From: Pseudovibrio sp. Alg231-02
GTDB lineage: Bacteria; Pseudomonadota; Alphaproteobacteria; Rhizobiales; Stappiaceae
Assembly: GCF_900143565.1 (NCBI RefSeq)
Contig: NZ_FREX01000013.1
Span: 42,472-88,014, forward strand
Direction of reading: 5' to 3'
Length of the DNA stretch: 45,543 nucleotides
In this document: positions 39,679 to 45,543 of the stretch, piece after piece
How the letters are laid out: the number at the start of each line of letters is the position of its first letter
Position numbering within the stretch: the first letter of the stretch is position 1
The notes under the pieces: generated by a model
Seen by the model: the letters and a program-made list of their open reading frames with translations, nothing else
What the model was told of the DNA's origin: nothing
Database searches by the model: none
Translations under genes and position numbers: made by a program

Positions 39679-41892
39679 ATGCAAAATTCCCTAGCATCGA
39701 ATGCCACACCAGAAGACACAATCAATCTTCGACTGGTTTTTCAGTTTTTGCGCAATTACTGGCTGGTGATCCTCAGTGTCACTGGCATTGTCACCATCCT
39801 TGGTGTCACATATTCTATGGTAACTTCGCCTAAATACACAGCAATTACCTCAGTCTACATTGAAACAAGGGCTGCGAATGTAGTTGATGTTAAAGCAATA
39901 CTTAGTGGTTTTGGCTCCGACGACAAACTCTTGAAGAGTCAGATCGAAATTTTCAGCTCAAATGCTGTTGCTAAGCGCGTCATCAATGAACATGACTTAG
40001 AGAATTCATCAGAGTTTCAACTCACTCCTTCTTATCTATCGGAGGTGTTTGCGAAGATCACCGGTGAACCTCCTGCATCAGCCAGTCTTGAGCAACGAGT
40101 TCTCAACGGGCTTAATGTTACGTTGAACCGCAATACCACCGTTGTGGACCTCTCTTATCAAGCAAACTCTCCTGAGATGGCTGCTAACCTAGCAAATGGT
40201 TTTGCTGATGCTTATCTAGCAGACCGATTGGCAACCAAATACGATGCCATTCGCGAAGCAAGTGAATGGTTGAGCGTTCGCCTGTCCGAGCTCGGCGTGA
40301 AAGTCCGCAGTTCTGAGCAAGCTGTTGAACAATTCAGAAGTGAATTCAACCTGCAGGTTGCGGGTGGTGGGACGATCAATGAGAGACAGATCGCCACATT
40401 GAATCAACAACTTGTATTCGCGCAAACAAAAACTGCTGAAGCTCAAGCCCGAGTCGACCAAATTGAGAAGGTCCGTGTCCGAGGTGGCTCTACCTCATCG
40501 TTTGCTGATGCTGCACAATCTGCGGTGATTACTCAGTTACGTGCAAAAGCATCTGAAGTAGAACGCAAAGAGGCAGCACTTACTGTAAAATATAGTCATA
40601 AGCATCCAGCAGTGGTGAGTGTTCGCTCTCAGTTGATTGATCTGCGTCAGCAAATTGAAAAAGAGTTGCAGCGTATTGTTGACACCGCTCAAAATGAACT
40701 AGCAGTTGCAGAACGTCGTGAAACTTCAATCTTTGACAGCCTTGAAAAATTGCGTGATGTAACAAGTACAGAAAATCATGCGCAGGTGTACTTACGTGAG
40801 TTGGTTCGAGAAGCAGCTGCAAACAGAACTCTTTATGAATCTTTTCTTGCACGCCTTAAGGAAACTCAAGAGTTTGAGAAGATGGATTCTGTTAGCAGTA
40901 GGGTATTAAGCCGCGCAGAAATTCCGAGTCTCGCCAGCTTTCCAAATAAGAGATTGTTTCTCGTTGTCTCTCTAGTTTTGGGTCTGATTATCGGAACTTT
41001 GCTTGCACTTATCATCGAGCTTTTCGACAGCACATTAAAAACAAAAGAAGACGTTGAAAGCCGCATCGGCCTCCCGCTCTTTTCGCAAGTGCCACTGATA
41101 GACCATTACGCTACTAAGTCGCGTATGACCTCAATCTTTGGCTTCTTAATGGCTAAAAGTCCACGTACGCAACGAAATTATAAAAGCAGCCATGCATTAA
41201 ATAAAGGAATTTTTAAGTTTGCATCGGCAAACCCACTGAGCCATTACGCGGAATCCATTCGCGAATTGCGATCACGGGTCAAATTCTCGCGTCTGGACAA
41301 CCCGATCAAAACATTGCTGATTACCTCGGCCATTCCAGGAGAAGGCAAATCCACCATTTCACGCAATCTGGCTCACTACACTGCGAAGGCTGGAGAGCGG
41401 GTGCTGTTTATTGATGCCGATATGCGTCGTCAGATCTCGGCAGATGCGCCGGGAGATCTGAATGAAAAGAGCCTTGCAGATGTCCTGACAGGAAAAGTGA
41501 CCTTTGCTGAGGCTACCAAACATGAAGAAGGCTCAAACCTTTATTATTTGCCTGCTCCAAGTCACAGAGAACTCTGGGAGACAGCCGAACTGCTCTCTTC
41601 CAAAGCAATGAAAACACTGCTGGATGGAGCCAGTAAGTCTTTTGATCTGGTTATCATCGATAGTCCTCCAACATTACCACTGATTGACAGCCGTGTACTC
41701 TCTCATGTCGTTGACGCAACCGTGCTGGTTGCCTCATGGAACCATACGGACGGCGGTTTAGTTGAGCAGGCAAAAGACCTCCTGGATCAAACTCCAGGAA
41801 AGACGCTCGGAGTCATTTTGAACAATTTCGATGTGAGCAAAGCCAAACTCAACAAACACCAGGCGTCTTATGGATACGGCTATTATAAGTGA
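39679..41892 (+). CDS. Wzc-like polysaccharide co-polymerase with tyrosine autokinase
   Basis: A 737-residue inner-membrane protein. A Wzz domain with a first membrane helix (about 27-50) leads into a long periplasmic coiled coil (about 190-400), a second membrane helix (about 425-450) and a cytoplasmic BY-kinase domain. The latter has Walker A PGEGKST (553-559), Walker A' LFIDADMRR near 576-584 and Walker B LVIIDSPP near 657-664. The tail ends SYGYGYYK, a tyrosine cluster for autophosphorylation. It controls polymer length and export with the polymerase and OPX protein. The ATG 39679 is chosen; a TTG at 39670 overlapping the previous stop is possible. No cognate phosphatase gene is visible. 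Confidence 0.9.
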   Translation: MQNSLASNATPEDTINLRLVFQFLRNYWLVILSVTGIVTILGVTYSMVTSPKYTAITSVYIETRAANVVDVKAILSGFGSDDKLLKSQIEIFSSNAVAKRVINEHDLENSSEFQLTPSYLSEVFAKITGEPPASASLEQRVLNGLNVTLNRNTTVVDLSYQANSPEMAANLANGFADAYLADRLATKYDAIREASEWLSVRLSELGVKVRSSEQAVEQFRSEFNLQVAGGGTINERQIATLNQQLVFAQTKTAEAQARVDQIEKVRVRGGSTSSFADAAQSAVITQLRAKASEVERKEAALTVKYSHKHPAVVSVRSQLIDLRQQIEKELQRIVDTAQNELAVAERRETSIFDSLEKLRDVTSTENHAQVYLRELVREAAANRTLYESFLARLKETQEFEKMDSVSSRVLSRAEIPSLASFPNKRLFLVVSLVLGLIIGTLLALIIELFDSTLKTKEDVESRIGLPLFSQVPLIDHYATKSRMTSIFGFLMAKSPRTQRNYKSSHALNKGIFKFASANPLSHYAESIRELRSRVKFSRLDNPIKTLLITSAIPGEGKSTISRNLAHYTAKAGERVLFIDADMRRQISADAPGDLNEKSLADVLTGKVTFAEATKHEEGSNLYYLPAPSHRELWETAELLSSKAMKTLLDGASKSFDLVIIDSPPTLPLIDSRVLSHVVDATVLVASWNHTDGGLVEQAKDLLDQTPGKTLGVILNNFDVSKAKLNKHQASYGYGYYK

Positions 41893-41922
41893 TCGATTAG
41901 CCAGGATAGCCAAGTAAGTTCC

Positions 41923-41958
41923 ACCCTCCATGGTCTAGCAGGACTGACCATGGAGGGT
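41923..41958. repeat. Perfect 13-bp inverted repeat after the Wzc-like gene
   Basis: ACCCTCCATGGTC (41923-41935) and GACCATGGAGGGT (41946-41958) are perfect reverse complements around a 10-base loop, 30 bp after the stop codon. No T run follows on either strand, so it is not a classical intrinsic terminator. It may be a transcript-end hairpin or a protein-binding site. Confidence 0.7.
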
Positions 41959-42119
41959 ACTCTCAACTCTCCAGAAACACTGCAATATCGCTTCAAGTCC
42001 GCCCATTTTCCTGAGCCACGATTTATCAGTGCGTTACTAAGTAATCTCTTGCCACTCTGACCTGCTACGCATTGCATCCCGGTTTATTTGTGATGTAGGA
42101 AGCTGAATGCTCGGCTCTT

Positions 42120-42830
42120 ATGATCAGGGGATGCACCTTGTCTGAACAAATCGAAAATGCGGCCAGAAAACTGGCTGATCACTTTGACACTTCTAGTCCT
42201 CTGTTTCCAACGGCCAGTGGATCACCTAAAGCTTTTGCGAATGGCTTAGAGGATGCCCAAAAACGTATGGAAGAGCGTTTTACTGCGTTATGCGAACTGG
42301 CTGCATTGCTGGATCGCGAGACTGAAAAGAGTGAAGTGGCGCAGGGAGCTGCGATTGATCTGTTCCAGTGCTCCGGCTTTTTCTACCTGGCATTGATGCA
42401 ATACTCTGAAAACCTGCCAAATTCGCTGCTGATGGCGGGCTATGACATTTCGGTTGGCCGCATGCCTCCGGTTGTCTCAAAGGCGCTCAAGCACGTTTCC
42501 TTTACGATGAAGAGTGCTATTGCGGAGGACATCACCTTCATGTGCCCTCACCTTTCTAACCTCACCGAGAAGGATGAGTTTGAAGGACGAGCACAAGTGA
42601 TTTTGGATAAAGTACTGGCGCAAGCCATTGCCCGCACAGCTCATGCGGTCTCTTCACTGGAAGAAAACGAAAAACTCGACGGTTATGAGATCACCGAGGA
42701 AGACAATGCCCTGCGTGCGCGTTGTCAGACTTGTACCGAGTTGCTTGCAAAACTCGTCAAACATTCTGCTAACCCACGTGAGCATGCAGAACGCGTTAAT
42801 GCGTTTCAGGCATTCCTTGGTAACGCCTAA
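42120..42830 (+). CDS. Hypothetical helical protein, unknown family
   Basis: A protein of up to 236 residues, predicted almost wholly helical and acidic, with no signal peptide and no membrane segment. The sequence has a CQTC pair near residue 205 but no motif I recognise. The ATG at 42120 has no clear ribosome site; an in-frame TTG at 42138 (giving MSEQIENAARKL) has AGGGG 7 bp upstream and may be the real start. It stands alone, separated from the polysaccharide arm by 227 bp and convergent with the DsbA-like gene. Coding character (clean frame, codon bias like neighbours) is convincing; function is open. Confidence 0.75.
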   Translation: MIRGCTLSEQIENAARKLADHFDTSSPLFPTASGSPKAFANGLEDAQKRMEERFTALCELAALLDRETEKSEVAQGAAIDLFQCSGFFYLALMQYSENLPNSLLMAGYDISVGRMPPVVSKALKHVSFTMKSAIAEDITFMCPHLSNLTEKDEFEGRAQVILDKVLAQAIARTAHAVSSLEENEKLDGYEITEEDNALRARCQTCTELLAKLVKHSANPREHAERVNAFQAFLGNA

Positions 42831-42848
42831 ACGAGCCTGATTGATCAA

Positions 42849-42876
42849 GCCATGGGATCCTTCCGTATCCCGTGGC
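42849..42876. terminator. Hairpin between convergent genes
   Basis: GCCATGGGAT pairs with ATCCCGTGGC (one G-U pair) around an 8-base loop, between the convergent genes ending at 42830 and 42934. No T run follows directly, so termination is uncertain. Confidence 0.4.
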
Positions 42877-42933
42877 TGCCTTGGCATCTCTACCAGGTTT
42901 TGCTTCTCAAATGACACCTGATGAGAACGTCAT

Positions 42934-44214
42934 CTAGTTTTCGACAGTTAGAGTGGCATCGCATATGGCGTCTTCGACTGCCCAGAGGCGGTCCTGCCCC
43001 CATATACCGGTGGCTCCAACTCGAAAGCTGGGCACGCCCCAAAGCCCGAGCTCTGTAAGTTCCTTGCGGTTTTGCTCTGTTCTTGCACGCCAATCTTCAT
43101 TGTCGACGACCAGACGTGCCTGCTGCCAATCCAGACCAGCATCTGAGAGGATGCGTGACAAGCCTTTATCTGTGCTTGCATCAACACCTTTCGCCCACAC
43201 GCCAGTCATAAAGGCACTGCAAAATTCCCTAAGCCTGTCATTCTTCTCAGCAAACTCGAGGAGTGAGTAGCCTCGCTCGATTGCTGTTCCCAGTGGGTCG
43301 CAAATCCGGCCAAATGGAATGGCATGCAAACGGGCTTCACGCGCGGCATCAGCCAAAATGTACTTCCGCTTCATAGGCGGTACTGGCAAGCCACGCATGA
43401 CCATGGGCAAGACGGGTCGAATGTTCAGCTTTACCCCCTGCCGATCAGCCAGAGTGCATGTGCGGTCAAACGCCAGGTACGAGTATGGACTCCGGAACGA
43501 CAGGAAAAAATCGACCTCTATATGTGCTGGCGGTCTATGAGAATGTCGCCTTTGCGCTACTGCTGGCGCCAACTTGGAGGCTGAAGGCCCAAGTCCAAGC
43601 TCATGCAGGCGATCCTGGAGATAGTGTAGCCGGTCGATGCCCCAATACCATTCATCGCCATAATAAAAGGTCGCACCAAGATAGTGTCCGTATTTTGCCA
43701 GGAGCGCATCACCGCAGGTTTTGGCTTGATCAACCTTGTCGCCCTCCACTGAAGATTGGAGTTTTTCTCCAGACCACAATTTAGTACTTATTTCCAGCAG
43801 CTTACTCACGCATGCATCGTTGGCGAGTTCCTCTGCCATTAGCGTTTCAGCTTGACTGATTTGAGCTTCATCTGGAGGTTCAAAAGGCCTGCCTGTCAGG
43901 CCGTAATGTTTGGCAAGGAAGGCCGCATCCACGGAAGCATATGCTTCCAACGCTGACCTTTCTGGTACGGCCCAGTCAGGCGGGCCAGAGATCAAATGGA
44001 TCTTCAGGGCGACTGCATAGTGCCGCTGAAAGTCGCCAAGCATTTGAAGTGTTAGGTGAGCGTATGGATCCGCAGCATGATGAAAATAGTGTACTTCATG
44101 CGCCTCACCTCGTCGGCTTCGTTGTTTTTCGTAGGAGGCCCGTTTTCGCTGCACTCTGGTTTCACTCGTAATGTATTCTGCAATTCTCGACTTTATTGCT
44201 GAGTGAAACGACAT
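42934..44214 (-). CDS. Tandem DsbA-like / 2-hydroxychromene-2-carboxylate isomerase-like protein
   Basis: A 426-residue protein that appears to hold two thioredoxin-fold DsbA/HCCA-isomerase-like domains, about 45-210 (HEVHYFHHAADPYAHLTLQML) and 235-425 (VDFFLSFRSPYSYLAFDRT). The second half carries the GST-kappa/HCCA pattern FxSPYSYLA with serine where DsbA has CxxC, and ends with LWGVPSFRVGATGIWGQDRL, typical of the family. The first half has no CxxC either and keeps only the fold pattern. A glutathione-linked isomerase or transferase role is more likely than disulfide exchange. The start at 44214 has GGAGGAG 8 bp upstream; a frame opening at 44235 lacks one. Confidence 0.78.
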   Translation of the reverse strand: MSFHSAIKSRIAEYITSETRVQRKRASYEKQRSRRGEAHEVHYFHHAADPYAHLTLQMLGDFQRHYAVALKIHLISGPPDWAVPERSALEAYASVDAAFLAKHYGLTGRPFEPPDEAQISQAETLMAEELANDACVSKLLEISTKLWSGEKLQSSVEGDKVDQAKTCGDALLAKYGHYLGATFYYGDEWYWGIDRLHYLQDRLHELGLGPSASKLAPAVAQRRHSHRPPAHIEVDFFLSFRSPYSYLAFDRTCTLADRQGVKLNIRPVLPMVMRGLPVPPMKRKYILADAAREARLHAIPFGRICDPLGTAIERGYSLLEFAEKNDRLREFCSAFMTGVWAKGVDASTDKGLSRILSDAGLDWQQARLVVDNEDWRARTEQNRKELTELGLWGVPSFRVGATGIWGQDRLWAVEDAICDATLTVEN

Positions 44215-44436
44215 AGAGACGGCTCCTCCATCCAAGAGTGAGAGGCAACGTTAACCTGCTATTTCTTTTGCTGCAACGAGGCGTTTGATTGATGCCTGCA
44301 AACCTAACGGACGTTCAATGACGCATAATCGTAATACGTAAGCTACAAAAAGGCAGTTCCTCCCTGTCAAATTTCACGGATTGTCGGATAAACTTTTCTC
44401 AGAATACGCTTCAAACGTCCATATTGTGAGAATCTC

Positions 44437-45249
44437 ATGCAAGAACGTTTGATACAGCTGCTGGAATCTGTTGCTGGAGCCGCCAAGCCGGTCAGTGCGA
44501 ACGATCTTGCGCAGATGACCAAGCTTCCCAGAGCAACCATCTATCGGAACCTGTCGTCTCTGCTTCGCTGCGGCTTTCTGGATGAGGTTGAGGACGGCAA
44601 ACGGTATGTTCTGGGTATCCGGTTTATCAAAATTGCCCTCACAGGAAAATCAGAGTCACATGTGATCAAAGCTGTCTCTGCTATGATCCACCGGCTGGTG
44701 ATTGAACTTGGTGAGACGGCTTTTTTGGCACGATATCGTGGTGGCCGTGTGGACCTTATCCATGTTGAGCCTCCCAGTGATCCATCCATATCTTATATTT
44801 ACCCCGGCCTCGGGACCCGGCCTGTTCATGCTTGCTCCTCCGCCAAAGCCATTGCTGCTTTCATATTGCCCGAACTGCGAGATGAACTGCTGCGAACCGA
44901 ACGCGTGCAATTTACGCAAGCCACTCTCATTGACAGTTCTGATATCGCTGCTGAGCTGGAGACCGTGCGGCGCGATGGCTTTGCGCTTTGTGATGGCGAG
45001 ATTGATGACGGTGTCACCAGCATTGCCGTGCCCATTATGGTTGACCGACTTGGAGCACTCTTCAGCATGGGTGTTGTTGGCCCCCAAAACCGCATAAAAC
45101 CGCGACTTCGCACGCATATTTTACCAGTACTCAAAGAAGAAAACATACGCGCTGCAGCTGCCATTCAGCACTGCTCAATTGTTGATGCCGAGAGAACAAA
45201 TTTGGAGGCTCTTTCCGGCGAGTTGGAGGCAACTCGAAATACTCATTAA
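44437..45249 (+). CDS. IclR-family transcriptional regulator
   Basis: A 270-residue IclR regulator. The N-terminal winged helix (LIQLLESVAGAAKPVSANDLAQMTKLPRATIYRNL..., FLDEVEDGKRYVLG) precedes the effector domain (about 80-250) with VIKAVSAMIHRLVIELGETAFLARYRG, PGLGTRPVHACSSAKAIAAF, and SIAVPIMVDRLGALFSMGVVGP. It lies 22 bp before the methanethiol-oxidase-like gene on the same strand, so it probably belongs to that transcription unit and may regulate it. It is divergent from the DsbA-like gene across 222 bp. Confidence 0.9.
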   Translation: MQERLIQLLESVAGAAKPVSANDLAQMTKLPRATIYRNLSSLLRCGFLDEVEDGKRYVLGIRFIKIALTGKSESHVIKAVSAMIHRLVIELGETAFLARYRGGRVDLIHVEPPSDPSISYIYPGLGTRPVHACSSAKAIAAFILPELRDELLRTERVQFTQATLIDSSDIAAELETVRRDGFALCDGEIDDGVTSIAVPIMVDRLGALFSMGVVGPQNRIKPRLRTHILPVLKEENIRAAAAIQHCSIVDAERTNLEALSGELEATRNTH

Positions 45250-45271
45250 TTAATTTCTATGGGAGGATCTT

Positions 45272-45543
45272 ATGAATAGAAGAGAATTTGGTGCACTGGT
45301 TGTTGCTGCTGCAGCGGCTGCCGGACCGTTTAGAGCTTTTGCTGATGAAACCTGTCAGTCACCTTATATGCCCAAGATTACCGGGCAGGAAGAATTCGTT
45401 TATGTCTGGACACTCGGCGTTGAGGGAATGGGCGATGAGCAAGATAAGCTTGTTACCATTGATCTGCGGCCAGACTCGCCCATGCGCGGTCAGGTGATCA
45501 ATAGTCTTTCTGTCGGCGGACGGAATGAAGCACATCATGGTGG
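45272..45543 (+). CDS. mtoX: SBP56-family protein, probable methanethiol oxidase (cut by window end)
   Basis: The first 90 residues of a selenium-binding-protein-56/methanethiol oxidase family member. The N-terminus MNRREFGALVV with R3-R4, an Ala-rich core and AFA|DE at 24-25 is a Tat signal peptide. The mature part begins with CQSPYMPKITGQEEFVYVWT, then LGVEGMGDEQDKLVTIDLRP and SVGGRNEAHHGG, where the histidines match the conserved metal-site region. Bacterial MtoX is a periplasmic copper enzyme that oxidises methanethiol to formaldehyde, sulfide and peroxide (family knowledge), consistent with Tat export. GGGAGGAT precedes the ATG. The rest of the gene lies outside the window. Confidence 0.82.
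   Translation, partial: MNRREFGALVVAAAAAAGPFRAFADETCQSPYMPKITGQEEFVYVWTLGVEGMGDEQDKLVTIDLRPDSPMRGQVINSLSVGGRNEAHHG

Noticed and set aside
40216-40852. Minus-strand frames within the Wzc-like gene
   Set aside because: Shadows of the coiled-coil region of a strongly supported gene.
44330-44338. Short palindrome CGTAATACG upstream of the IclR gene
   Set aside because: Too short to call an operator without a second copy or conservation.
1-45543. CRISPR arrays, prophage or conjugative modules, rRNA/tRNA genes
   Set aside because: No regularly spaced repeats, structural phage genes or RNA gene signatures were seen on either strand.

Overview
The window reads as a chromosomal stretch of a marine-type alphaproteobacterium of moderate GC. 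The glycine-betaine demethylation genes, several TRAP/ABC uptake systems, GlxA/AraC regulators and the general protein style suggest a Stappiaceae/Rhodobacteraceae relative (for example Pseudovibrio- or Labrenzia-like). That placement is inference from gene content, not from a marker gene.

Region 1 (1-985): the 5' end of an IS5-family element cut by the window edge, then about 720 bp of apparently degenerate DNA. Region 2 (988-9423): a DeoR-type repressor gene divergent from an operon for a betaine-type ABC importer (binding protein, ATPase, double-length fused permease), a choline-kinase-like enzyme and a dimethylglycine/sarcosine dehydrogenase-like flavoprotein. Region 3 (9550-25940): a glycine betaine to glycine catabolic block. 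It holds a small membrane protein, a GlxA/AraC regulator, the four-subunit sarcosine oxidase operon soxBDAG, glycine betaine monooxygenase gbcAB, a BCCT betaine transporter, a second paralogous GlxA/AraC regulator, purU (10-formyl-THF hydrolase) and a second dimethylglycine-dehydrogenase-like flavoprotein. Together these can import betaine, remove its methyl groups stepwise, move the C1 units onto tetrahydrofolate and release them as formate.

Region 4 (26067-31076): a TRAP transporter plus an agmatinase/guanidino-acid-type ureohydrolase in one operon, with a divergent LysR regulator and a clean T-N11-A dyad between them. Region 5 (31216-41892): a Wzx/Wzy-type exopolysaccharide locus in two divergent arms around a 945-bp AT-rich regulatory region. 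One arm carries a GT4 glycosyltransferase, a short OPX export lipoprotein, a flippase, a TupA-like ATP-grasp protein and an O-antigen polymerase/ligase-like protein. The other carries a PglC-like initiating transferase, an outer-membrane beta-barrel and a Wzc-like tyrosine autokinase. Region 6 (42120-45543): an unrecognised helical protein, a tandem DsbA/2-hydroxychromene-2-carboxylate-isomerase-like protein, an IclR regulator, and the start of a Tat-exported SBP56/methanethiol-oxidase gene cut by the window end.

No rRNA, tRNA, CRISPR array or phage module was recognised. The most interesting candidates are the DeoR/ABC/kinase/DMGDH operon, the TRAP-ureohydrolase operon, the short-OPX plus separate beta-barrel export pair, and repeated sequence elements in the upstream regions of the betaine-catabolism genes.
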